Below are positions 35,070-47,100 of a stretch of DNA of 64,000 bases, in pieces. Position 1 is the first letter of the stretch. Every line of letters begins with the position of its first letter. Made by a program: the position numbers and the translations under genes. The notes beneath the pieces were generated by a model. The model worked only from the letters and a program-made list of their open reading frames with translations, was not told the DNA's origin and searched no databases. The stretch is from Balanoglossus misakiensis (taxonomy: Eukaryota; Hemichordata), in assembly GCA_040954595.2 (NCBI GenBank), contig CM082585.2:6200001-6264000 (forward strand). The letters run 5' to 3'.

Positions 35070-38000
35070 ATGAATGAAAAATCCAAGAAATCGAAGTTCA
35101 TTGTATCAGTCGATGTCGGGACGACAACTGTTCGGTGCCAAGTCTACGATGAAGAGGTCAATGTACTAGGTCAGACCAATCAACCGGTATGTTTTATCAC
35201 TTATATCCCAGTACATTGTATTCATTTTCTGCCCAGCGACAGAGGTAAACAGCTTGCGCTCTACGTGGCAGAATTGTGTATATACATGTACATAGGCTAT
35301 ATGTCACACAGCCTGAGCCAATATGCATGATATGCCACAGGCCCTTAAATCAACAACCAGAAGCCGTGCACTGATTTCAACAACTGTAAGCAGAGCAGGT
35401 CTTCGAGTTGTTGATTTAAGGGCCTGTGCAATATGCCACACAGAGAGCCATGACATTGGCCCCCATAAGGCATACCGTCCCAGAATCCTTATGCCTCACC
35501 AATGGACATTGAACTTGGAAACACCACAAATAGAACTTTACCCCAGGAAAGCAATTTATGACTTTGTGAAATTCCATAGTACACTACAAGATCAGAAACG
35601 TGTTTCCACTTTCATTTTTTAGAATATTTTCTAAACTAAATGGCCCATTAAAAAAAGATCATCCATCCATCGACACCTGTTGCAGCTTTTACTGATTTCA
35701 ATAAATTCATGAATTATGGTTCATGGTAATACTCTAGACTAGCTCTGCGTGCAGGTCTGTGTGTTCCCGGGTGGAGGCCGTGTAACGCCATGAACACATA
35801 GACCTGTACGCAGAGCTATAGTCTAGGTTTGATCATTGACATGTTTGACCGTATAGTCTGCTGTGAAGAAAAAATACTTGTAGCACATTAGTGTGGTTGT
35901 GATCCTATTCAAATATATCCACATACATTGCTTGATCCGTTGCAGTAAAGGCGGGAATTCATTGACCCAAATATTCAGTGTTATCAATATAAATGGTTAA
36001 CTCAGCATCGTGGTTCGTAATTAGTAATAGCTGCTTACAGCCAGTGTAATGCTGTTCTTAAATCGGTGATAGTTTTGAGAAATTGAAAACTGGAGTTTAT
36101 CGTTCTACTCCATATAAATTAAAGCATGTTGAAAGCTAATGTTTGGCTCAGTCGTCATCACGACCTGTATGTGTATAGCCAGCATTGTTATAATTGGCGA
36201 ACACACTGGCTAAATACTTGTAAAATTGGTATTTCAGTAATTTGAGTGGATTATAGTTTAAACTGTCACAGCTGCAATGAACATGATTTATGACCAGGTA
36301 ATCAATTTTATAGAGGTCCAACTTTACCATAGAAAACAATGGATTTCGACCAAACCATGGTGGTGAAGGGATAAATGAATTAAACTTGTTGTCCGACATG
36401 TAACTTTTGATATTTCCTTCAAATAATGTTGGCTGCAAGGGTATTAATTTCAGTACTAATTTCTTACATAGAATTTCGAATCTTTTTCCTTCAACAGCTT
36501 GAGGTGTTACAAGGTCAACATGGATGCAAAGAGATTGACCCTGATAGTTTGTGGAAGCAATTTACAGAGGTTGTCAAAAATGCAATAAAAGGTTAGTCCA
36601 ATAATTGCATTGAACGGTTTGTCATGTGCATTTGAAAATATTCATACCATTGAAAATACATGTAATAGAAAAAATAATAATGTCATGATAAAGTGACCTT
36701 ACCACTTTAAAGTACTAGTAGATAAGATATCAGAAATCTCCTGTTTGCTGTCCATTGTGAATGATAATCATTGTATTGTTTGTTGTGTTTCATATGACAG
36801 AATCCAATATAACTGCAGCTGATGTAGATGTTATGGGCATATCTGTACACAGAGGAACTTATATTCTCTGGGAAAAGTTAGTATGACAAACGCTAAAATG
36901 TTGACTAATATGTAATACGGTATTAAACAACAAGAAATTTTCTAATTTTTGCTCAAATTCAGAAAACTGCAGTAGTTACGCAAAACAAAAATACTGAAAA
37001 CATAGCAACAAATGTACAGCTCTTTAACCGTTCTAAATGATAAAATCATAGGTCATCAAGGGGTGAGCGCATTTCAATTGACAACCAACTTTCAAAACCT
37101 GTCTTTGTTGATGTTTAATTAATTTCTGTCATATATTCTTGATTTCACAGGAGCAGTGGTAAACTCCTTCACAATTTTATAACATGGCAAGATACAAGAG
37201 CTTCAACTTATGTAGATTCAGTGAACAGATCATTTTCATATGGTGTAAGTATGAAATATCAACCATGCGCTCTCTGCAGGGATTAACCTCTAAATGTCAT
37301 AGGTCACCAAGGGGTCATGTCATAGGTCACCAGGGGGGTCAGGGTTCAAAATTACAATATTTTGAATCTCCAGAAATGAATGACTTACCACTCATTGCAA
37401 GATCTTGCAAAACTTCGTTAATTACCGTAGCAACGAGTTGTGGCCAATTAATAACCTATATAATTACTATGTAATAAACTCTATGTTATCTTGACACCTA
37501 TGTTATTTTTCTTTTCAAGATTGTGAGAAAAGGAGCAAAATTTTTACATCTGGTCACAAGGCAGAATAGATGGAAAATGGCCAGCGTCTTCAATTTCAGT
37601 ACACAACACGCTATGGCAAGACTAGGGTGGTACCTGACGAACAATCCCGAGGTAAGATGAAAATTTATATAAAACTGAAAATCATGAAATTCACTAGAAT
37701 GAAACAACCATTAAATTTTCTTGTTCTGGAGTCACCTAGAAGTGAAACATTTCATCCATGATTTGTTAGTTGCAATATTCCTTATATTATTCAATTTATT
37801 CATGGTTGCAAGAGTCAGATTTTCTGTTTTGATGGCTTGGATTAATTTTTATTTTCAAATTTTTGGTCTGAAGATCAAAAGACGTGCAAGTGCTGGGGAG
37901 ATCCTGTTCGGTACGATTGACACTTGGCTGATATGGAAGTTAACTGCAGGTAAGACAATAAGGCCACTTTAATGACCCCTATGTTAAAATGTTTGCTTCT

Positions 38001-39451
38001 GTTCAGCATGTACTGAGTAGCTCCTTCGACCGGTGGACATATTTAGACCAGATCATCATCCACAGTTATGTAAATTCTTATAAATCATTCTGTTGCTTAA
38101 TTAACACTTTTTGTCTGTTTTATCACAGGAAAGAAGCATGTCACAGATTACTCTAATGCAAGTGCTACTGGCATGTTTGATCCGTTCGTGGTGAGTTTTC
38201 GTAGCGATTGTGTCCTTATGCCAAATTTTCCTTTTTGATATATCGGATATCTGATTGCTGTTAGCACGGTTTGCAACTGTCAATGCATCCTATAAAACCA
38301 TAAATTTTTAAAAACTTTTTTTTCAGATGAACTGGAATTGGATATTTTTCACTGTGCTAGGCCTTCCTATGTGTATTCTCCCAACCATTGTAGATACTTG
38401 GTAAGATACCCTGATTTTCTCTAGTATTCTCATTCATTAATCCAGAGACTGTGTCATTGACAATGAGTTGTTTACATTGTAAGAGTAGAGGTCATAAGGT
38501 CATCGCTACCAGTGAGATTCACTCTGTAATACTGTAAAACACTTTATTTTCGCGGGTTAAATTTTTCGCGATATCGAGAGAGGCCACTGTTTTGCGAGTA
38601 TTAATTTTCGCATTCTCTTATTTCATTCACTGCATCGTTATCTTAAAAAAAATTACGCGACTTTTTATTTTCAAGCTATTTTGACTCTCACGTTTTTGGC
38701 GAAAATTAATTGCTCGCGAAAAGAAAGTGTTTGACATTATTTGCATAATGATGTTGTTGTTGTTGGAGAGGCTGATTGTTACCCTTTGATTGTGCATTGC
38801 CTACCAGCATATCTAAACATCAAGGGCAGGGGTAACTGTAGCTATATGAGAGCTGTCTAATGGTATTACACACTGCAACACTCATTTTATCAAACACACT
38901 ACAACCACCTAAAATGTATAGTCCAAGTCCCGGGGCAGTTAATCCATGAGTATACACTGCCCTGTTGTTTGAAAGCTAACATGTATCAGTTGTGTTAATC
39001 TTTTCTGACAAATGTTGCATTCCGAGAAATTTGTCTTTTTGGAACAGAAAGTACACTTTATGAACATAGATTTATCATGAGTGCATTATGGACATGTTCA
39101 TAGACGGGTCTATTTTTCTCCTGCAGTGAAGACTATGGACTCTGTAATGCAGAGGTCTTCGGAGCTGAAATCCCAATCGGTGCAGTTGTAAGTATGACAG
39201 ATTATCGTGGCAAGAATGAGTGGTTCGTGGTCACTTCTGGAGATGAGCATATATACAGATTCTCTGCGTAATATTGCAAGATGATGGTGACGATGATGAT
39301 GATGGTGATGATGGTGGTGATGGTGATGATGATGGTGATGGTGATGATGATGATGATGGTGATGATGATGAGGATGATGATGATGATGATGATGGTGATG
39401 GTGATGATGATGAGGATGAGGATGATGATGATGGTGATGGTGATGATGATG

Positions 39452-39503
<52 letters not shown>

Positions 39504-39521
39504 GGATGATGATGATGATGG

Positions 39522-39552
<31 letters not shown>

Positions 39553-42500
39553 GACTTCTTTTCCAGGTTGCAGATCAACAGAGTGCTATGTTTGGCCAGT
39601 GTTGCTTTAACAAAGGTGACGTCAAGTGTACCATGGGGACAGGAACATTCCTAAATATCAATGTTGGTAACAAACCTTTGCCCTCAAAGACAGGTATGCT
39701 GCTACCAATTTAGTGTACTACTGGATGTAAAAATAAACAAATTTACATAAATAAAAAAATTAAAAAAAACATGATGAGAGTAACAAATAAATCAATTCTT
39801 CGGTACAGTAGTAAATCTTGTAAAGCACTGGAATTTTGCAAAAAATATGATTAGGAAATTAGGTGGTGGAAATTTGCAAATTAGTGGAAAAATTTGTGTC
39901 AGTAAAATTCTATAGAAACCTAAAGTTTTACGTGCCACAACTCAAACAGCAAGTTTCATTTTTGTCCAGTTTGGTGTTTACGGATAATCGTTGATGATGA
40001 GTGCTTTTCTAGTCAACTACGAAGGGCTTCCATTTTTAGAATACAATCTTTTTTCTAAAGGGCCTTTCTCTGCTTCCTAGGTTTGTATTCGCTGGTTTGT
40101 TGGAAGATCAAAGATGATGTGGTTTTTGTTGTGGAAGGGAATTCTGCAGACACTGGGACAGCCGTCGTTTGGGGGAAATCAGTCGGTAAGTTGTGATTTA
40201 CATTTGACTCAGATGAAATTTCCCACATGTCTTTAGGTAAAATCTAACAAATTCTCACTTACACGAACATTGCACTGTTTTTTTCACTTTTACCAACAGG
40301 GTTGTACGATGATGTCAGCGAGACAGCTGTTCTCGCACGATCTGTGCCAGATTCAAACAGGACGTATTTTGTGCCAGCATTTAGCGGATTACAGGTAAAT
40401 TAACCATCACCATAAAAATCTAATTATATCTGTCCATCAACCAGTAAACATGAGCAGACCGTAGTATCCTTCATTTGCATACAACTCATATTTGTGTCAT
40501 ATTTAATACAAATCATGATTAAAAATGAATGATGGACAGTAACTATGCATTCTGGACTTGTGTGAGTTGTCTGTAGCAAAGTCTATGCAGTGTGTTGTTG
40601 ACAGGAAAAAAAATGCACTATAAACCTGAACATTGAAGTGTTTAGATTCAAGTACACACACGCATATATAATTGTGATTTTGCATGCATAGGACCTACAT
40701 AAATTCTGCAGTAACACCTAAACATCTAGAAAATAAATTGTCCCAGAGTCAACCTCAGGTATTCCTTTCTTGTGGAGAAAAGCACTTACATTTTTGGTTT
40801 TTGTTGGTCCATTGGGTTAAATTACTTTGTAGTCGTGATGTACAGATCTAGCGAATTTCAATGGTAACTCAAATATGAATCTCTGTGTCATTTAGGCTCC
40901 TGTGAATGATGACAGTGCATGCTGTGCATTTATCGACATCAAACCGACAACCACCAAAGAACATATGGTGAGAGCAATATTGGAATCAGTGGTTTTCAGG
41001 TGAGATTTTAGTAGTGCGTGAGTGATTTCACGAGTCGCTGCAAATGATTATCGGAGCAGTGAACTCGATCTTGTAATCCTTGTTGAAGGTGGTTTTAGTA
41101 ACACTGTTGTAATGTGTGCAGTATTAAGTTTGTCATATTGTATATCGAATAACCTCTCTGTATATGAATAGAATTGCAACCCCTCAAAGGACAGTTTGAC
41201 AACAGATGATAAGCACTGTCTGTGAATGATTAGCCAGTTTGACGGTACATGTACCACCAAAATGTGAAGTGGAGCATAATTGGAGGAAAGTACACTGCCA
41301 GGTACTACTAAAGATGGGCAGTGTATTACTAATGGATATTTTCTGTTGTTGCAGATTCAAACAGTTGCTTGACACGGCTACAGCTGAGGTCCCGTTTCCT
41401 CTGTCGTCTGACATCAGGTTGGTTTTCTTGTCGATTGGGTTTTTCTGCTGGAATTCAGTTGGTGGTATTCAACATGGCGTCTGTCTGTCCGTTACCATGA
41501 CATTTCGGGTCAGTCCTGACCACGCAGAGAATTCTACTTTAAAGGGACGAAGTCTCTCTCTCGCTGCCCCTTTTCCATTAATTATGTTTGATACAAGACA
41601 CCGTTTATGTTATTCTACATGTGGATATTAGTGAATCAACATTCAACCACACATCCCGCTTGTAGACACAAGAGTGAAAAACTCGCCAAAATGAATAATT
41701 GGTCTCTACCATTTATTGATTTTGGTGAGATTTTTACTCTCATATCCTACAAATGGGGTGGAAGTTGTGTGTGATCGAATGTTGATTCACGATATATCCA
41801 CATGTACATTAACTTAATCAGTGTCTTGTATCAAACATAATCAATGGGAAAATCGCAGAGAGAGAGAGAGACTTTGTCCCTTTAAGTTCTGTCGGTTTAG
41901 CAAGAATGTACACTCATCGATAGTTTGTCCATCTATTTCAGAATGGACGGTGGGGTCGGAAACAACGAGTTTGTTGTGCAACTTCTGGCCGACTTGACCA
42001 ACAAACCGGTTGACCTCGCTCTGAACTTAGATGCTACGTGTGTTGGTGCTGCATTTCTGGCTGGTCTCCAAGTGGGTGAGTACACATTGCTATGCCATCG
42101 AGGAAAGTACTTTTATTCGGTAGGAACTGTAGTTGTCTCAGAATTTATGTACACAGCTAATGATAAAGGTGCCCTGATGGATTTGAGCAGGTTTGTGCTG
42201 GAAATTTTCAGAATGAGACTGAATATACCTGATAAAGTACATGCCACACCTGAATGTACTTTTCAATTTTCACACTTGAGTATACTATGCTTTTAAATCT
42301 TTCCGGCATTTTTACTGGGAAAAGTCTCTGAATTCTAAATTTTCCAGCTTTATGCCGGAGAAAAAGTGAACACACTTCTACGCAAGCTCTTTCAATTTGG
42401 CTTTTCGAAATTTTAATAATTTTTCCCATCTTTTTTCCCTCCAGGCATTTGGGACAGCAAGGAGAGCCTGAAGGAATTGCGGAAAAGCAGGAAAATCTAT

Positions 42501-42593
42501 GAATCCCATAATTTGCAGGAGAAGTACGAAAAAGTGTTGAAGGAATGGGAGAAGTCTGTTAGCAGATGCAAGAGGTGGAATCTTCAAAAATAG
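35070..42593 (+). CDS. GK5: GK5-like FGGY-family carbohydrate kinase
   Basis: Putative glycerol kinase. Sixteen exons: 35070-35186, 36498-36591, 36801-36876, 37151-37244, 37520-37651, 37874-37949, 38129-38190, 38327-38400, 39127-39187, 39567-39693, 40081-40185, 40300-40394, 40896-40999, 41355-41417, 41942-42075 and 42445-42593. They total 1563 nt, 520 residues. FGGY_N starts [11 protein letters not shown] (phosphate loop), then [12 protein letters not shown] and [10 protein letters not shown], and [15 protein letters not shown]...[13 protein letters not shown]. The catalytic base is Asp265 in [10 protein letters not shown]; the nucleotide loop is [14 protein letters not shown] has [21 protein letters not shown] and the signature [19 protein letters not shown]. 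The Arg-Glu pair of true glycerol kinases is Arg-Gly here (HRGT), as in GK5 proteins that lack this Glu, so substrate is uncertain. Introns carry several MITEs and a large GAT repeat. Confidence 0.93.
35336..35428. mobile_element. 93-bp palindromic element, hAT-like (GK5 intron 1)
   Basis: 22-bp perfect terminal inverted repeats beginning CACAGGCCCTTAAATCAA. Flanks TGATATGC (35328-35335) and CAATATGC (35429-35436) agree at 6 of 8 bases, a probable aged 8-bp duplication. Unrelated to the TTAA family despite the same length. Confidence 0.75.
35734..35826. mobile_element. 93-bp palindromic element with about 33-bp arms (GK5 intron 1)
   Basis: Left arm begins CTAGACTAGCTCTGCGTGCA and the right arm ends TACGCAGAGCTATAGTCTAG. 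Arms pair through CAGGTCT and GTGTTC around a short GC-rich centre. No convincing target duplication. Confidence 0.75.
36310..36374 (+). mobile_element. 93-bp-family TTAA MITE, 5'-truncated (GK5 intron 1)
   Basis: Keeps TAGAGGTCCAACTTTACCAT, AGAAAACAATGG and the right end CCATGGTGGTGAAGGGATAAA. The left inverted repeat is lost. Confidence 0.8.
39281..39549. repeat. Large GAT repeat abutting a GK5 3' splice site
   Basis: About 270 bp of GAT, GGT and GAG triplets filling the end of intron 9. It stops 17 bp before exon 10, leaving only TTTGACTTCTTTTCCAG as polypyrimidine tract. Open on both strands in several frames only because of its composition. Confidence 0.97.
41539..41885. mobile_element. 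347-bp fully palindromic TTAA element (GK5 intron 14)
   Basis: Begins TTAAAGGGACGAAGTCTCTC and ends GAGACTTTGTCCCTTTAA, with TTAA at both ends. The two arms of roughly 150 bp are inverted copies meeting at a hairpin (CTCGCCAAAATGAAT / ATTGATTTTGGTGAG). A half copy is at 6808-7031. Non-coding; a TTAA-specific family such as piggyBac or Kolobok is likely the source. Confidence 0.88.
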
Positions 42594-44126
42594 CGACCTG
42601 AAGATGTTTGATATCAACTTTTATAGACTGTGACATCTGGAGGGTGTGATACTTTCATGTGACTTGACCCATCTGTGTGTGTACGGAGTACTAGCGCTGT
42701 GAAGTGAATGGATGAATGATTGTGTCATTCATTCATTCATTTACTTGTAATATCGGTGTAATATGTGCACATTAAGATGTTGTTTTGCAACGTGATCGAA
42801 TGTGGATGCCATTTCGGCCATTTTGCTTTTCAAATTCCCTCTATTTTGAGAGGATGGACATATTTGGTTTAGGTGCCCAAAATGCAGATGGACCAAAAAC
42901 AGGACATGCTTCTTTCTAGCCATTTAGGCAGGAATTATAAAATTTGAACAAGAATCTGGTGGGGTCAATTGAAATATCACACAAGCAAGCTGAACTTGTT
43001 ATTCTTGATTTCAAAGTAAAATCAGCGATTACCGATCTGGTTTTGATTTCATTTTTAGCAAAATCTAATGAATGAACAATGTAAATGGAAATGAAGTTTG
43101 TGCAAAATGTGATTCCTCTCTCCAAAAGCCGGATGTGACACTGAGCAAGTTTCGTGTAAATAAGCTTGAAGGAACATATTGCTTGTTGTGTTCATTTTAT
43201 TCAAATTCAAACATTCTTTATGTTCTCAAAAGTACGGCATTATGTCGCGAGTGCACAATGGAATTCCAACTTTTATATCAAAACTGTAAAGAAGTCTACA
43301 GTGTCATTTGTGCTATTTTTTTTTGATGTGCTACAAGAGACCTTCAGTTGTTTGTCTTTTGTGAATCATGTCTATTTGAGAATCATTTTATTTTACATTT
43401 ATCCGAGCAGCTTGAATTTTTAAAAGCTTTGATACTTAGCAACTTCAGATTTTGATTTTTTCAGGTATAATGAAATGTGCAATGTTTATCTTGGTGTAAG
43501 AAATCTGATATATGCAGTGCAGGTCCTCGAGATGAGACTAATTTCTTTCATTGGTAAAATGCTATGAAATTTTCCGTGACATTTGCCAGAACATTTGTAC
43601 TTTTTATTCCTTAATTTTTTTTACTGCTCTTCAATCAGTCTTGATGTTTTCTTACGAGTTCATTGTGGTGACTTCATTCAAATTTTTGTCAAATACTTAA
43701 ATTTTGATTTTGTATTTTCAATAATATTCATTTTGGGGGGATATTGGTGGCATTTGATAGCTTAACCGTGACGGGCCAGTAGATTTTTTTTTTAAACCCC
43801 GGCAAATTTCTACTTGAAATTTGAGATATCAACAGTTTACAACGTTTTCTACAAATGTATTTTTGATAAATTATGGAATACAGGAATAAGTTATCCAAGA
43901 GGTATTTCTACTTATAAATGTACATGAATCAGATTATATTTGATAGATTTTTCTGGATTTACAGGTCATGTGGTGTGGATCGATGTTGGGATGGTGTACA
44001 ATCATGAATATTAAAATTTATATAATTATGATAAAATCACTTGTGTGCCAACTGTCTTTGTTACAGTTACTGCTGACGTCAGAAGTGGGCTTTTCGTTAG
44101 GATGTTGAGTTTGAAGATTTTTGTGA
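42594..44126 (+). other. GK5 3' region
   Basis: AT-rich, no supported exon. No standard AATAAA found close to the stop; ATTAAA at 44010-44015 is a weak candidate. Short CATT run at 42725-42741. Confidence 0.4.
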
Positions 44127-47100
44127 GCTATAACCCATGATTTTTTTTGAAAAAATGAAGAATTTTTGAAAATTCGCAAAGTCGAAAAGTCTTCTTTTTT
44201 TGGAGATTTTCATGAAATCTCAAAATCATCGTCGATTTTTGAAAAAAAACAAGGGTTATAGCCCATGAAAATCATCCAAAAATGACGATTTTTCGACTTT
44301 CCGAAATATCAAAATTTCTTCATTTTTTTGAAAAAAGCATGGGTTATAGCCCATGAAAATCATCCAAAAATGACGATTTTTCGACTTTCCGAAATATCAA
44401 AATTTCTTCATTTTTTTGAAAAAAGCATGGGTTATAGCCCATGAAAATCATCCAAAAATGACGATTTTTCGACTTTCCGAAATATCAAAATTTCTTCATT
44501 TTTTTGAAAAAAGCATGGGTTATAGCCCATGAAAATCATCCAAAAATGACGATTTTTCGACTTTCCGAAATATCAAAATTTCTTCATTTTTTTGAAAAAA
44601 GCATGGGTTATAGCCCATGAAAATCATCCAAAAATGACGATTTTTCGACTTTCCGAAATATCAAAATTTCTTCATTTTTTTGAAAAAAGCATGGGTTATA
44701 GCCCATGAAAATCATCCAAAAATGACGATTTTTCGACTTTCCGAAATATCAAAATTTCTTCATTTTTTTGAAAAAAGCATGGGTTATAGCCCATGAAAAT
44801 CATCCAAAAATGACGATTTTTCGACTTTCCGAAATATCAAAATTTCTTCATTTTTTTGAAAAAAGCATGGGTTATAGCCCATGAAAATCATCCAAAAATG
44901 ACGATTTTTCGACTTTCCGAAATATCAAAATTTCTTCATTTTTTTGAAAAAAGCATGGGTTATATAGCCCATGAAAATCATCCAAAAATGACGATTTTTC
45001 GACTTTCCGAAATATCAAAATTTCTTCATTTTTTTGAAAAAAGCATGGGTTATAGCCCATGAAAATCATCCAAAAATGACGATTTTTCGACTTTCCGAAA
45101 TATCAAAATTTCTTCATTTTTTTGAAAAAAGCATGGGTTATAGCCCATGAAAATCATCCAAAAATGACGATTTTTCGACTTTCCGAAATATCAAAATTTC
45201 TTCATTTTTTTGAAAAAAGCATGGGTTATAGCCCATGAAAATCATCCAAAAATGACGATTTTTCGACTTTCCGAAATATCAAAATTTCTTCATTTTTTTG
45301 AAAAAAGCATGGGTTATAGCCCATGAAAATCATCCAAAAATGACGATTTTTCGACTTTCCGAAATATCAAAATTTCTTCATTTTTTTGAAAAAAGCATGG
45401 GTTATAGCCCATGAAAATCATCCAAAAATGACGATTTTTCGACTTTCCGAAATATCACAATTTCTTCATTTTTTTGAAAAAAGCATGGGTTATAGCCCAT
45501 GAAAATCATCCAAAAATGACGATTTTTCGACTTTCCGAAATATCAAAATTTCTTCATTTTTTTGAAAAAAGCATGGGTTATAGCCCATGAAAATCATCCA
45601 AAAATGACGATTTTTCGACTTTCCGAAATATCAAAATTTCTTCATTTTTTTGAAAAAAGCATGGGTTATAGCCCATGAAAATCATCCAAAAATGACGATT
45701 TTTCGACTTTCCGAAATATCAAAATTTCTTCATTTTTTTGAAAAAAGCATGGGTTATAGCCCATGAAAATCATCCAAAAATGACGATTTTTCGACTTTCC
45801 GAAATATCAAAATTTCTTCATTTTTTTGAAAAAAGCATGGGTTATAGCCCATGAAAATCATCCAAAAATGACGATTTTTCGACTTTCCGAAATATCAAAA
45901 TTTCTTCATTTTTTTGAAAAAAGCATGGGTTATAGCCCATGAAAATCATCCAAAAATGACGATTTTTCGACTTTCCGAAATATCAAAATTTCTTCATTTT
46001 TTTGAAAAAAGCATGGGTTATAGCCCATGAAAATCATCCAAAAATGACGATTTTTCGACTTTCCGAAATATCAAAATTTCTTCATTTTTTTGAAAAAAGC
46101 ATGGGTTATAGCCCATGAAAATCATCCAAAAATGACGATTTTTCGACTTTCCGAAATATCAAAATTTCTTCATTTTTTTGAAAAAAGCATGGGTTATAGC
46201 CCATGAAAATCATCCAAAAATGACGATTTTTCGACTTTCCGAAATATCAAAATTTCTTCATTTTTTTGAAAAAAGCATGGGTTATAGCCCATGAAAATCA
46301 TCCAAAAATGACGATTTTTCGACTTTCCGAAATATCAAAATTTCTTCATTTTTTTGAAAAAAGCATGGGTTATAGCCCATGAAAATCATCCAAAAATGAC
46401 GATTTTTCGACTTTCCGAAATATCAAAATTTCTTCATTTTTTTGAAAAAAGCATGGGTTATAGCCCATGAAAATCATCCAAAAATGACGATTTTTCGACT
46501 TTCCGAAATATCAAAATTTCTTCATTTTTTTGAAAAAAGCATGGGTTATAGCCCATGAAAATCATCCAAAAATGACGATTTTTCGACTTTCCGAAATATC
46601 AAAATTTCTTCATTTTTTTGAAAAAAGCATGGGTTATAGCCCATGAAAATCATCCAAAAATGACGATTTTTCGACTTTCCGAAATATCAAAATTTCTTCA
46701 TTTTTTTGAAAAAAGCATGGGTTATAGCCCATGAAAATCATCCAAAAATGACGATTTTTCGACTTTCCGAAATATCAAAATTTCTTCATTTTTTTGAAAA
46801 AAGCATGGGTTATAGCCCATGAAAATCATCCAAAAATGACGATTTTTCGACTTTCCGAAATATCAAAATTTCTTCATTTTTTTGAAAAAAGCATGGGTTA
46901 TAGCCCATGAAAATCATCCAAAAATGACGATTTTTCGACTTTCCGAAATATCAAAATTTCTTCATTTTTTTGAAAAAAGCATGGGTTATAGCCCATGAAA
47001 ATCATCCAAAAATGACGATTTTTCGACTTTCCGAAATATCAAAATTTCTTCATTTTTTTGAAAAAAGCATGGGTTATAGCCCATGAAAATCATCCAAAAA

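Noticed and set aside
39274-39654. Long open frames encoding poly-Asp, poly-Met or poly-Ser
   Set aside because: Produced by the GAT repeat in three frames on both strands; the interval is a GK5 intron.
44856-45069. Open frames inside the 88-bp array (KKAWVIAHENHPKMTIF type)
   Set aside because: Short frames that arise only where an indel shifts the 88-bp period; the unit contains stops and is not a multiple of three.
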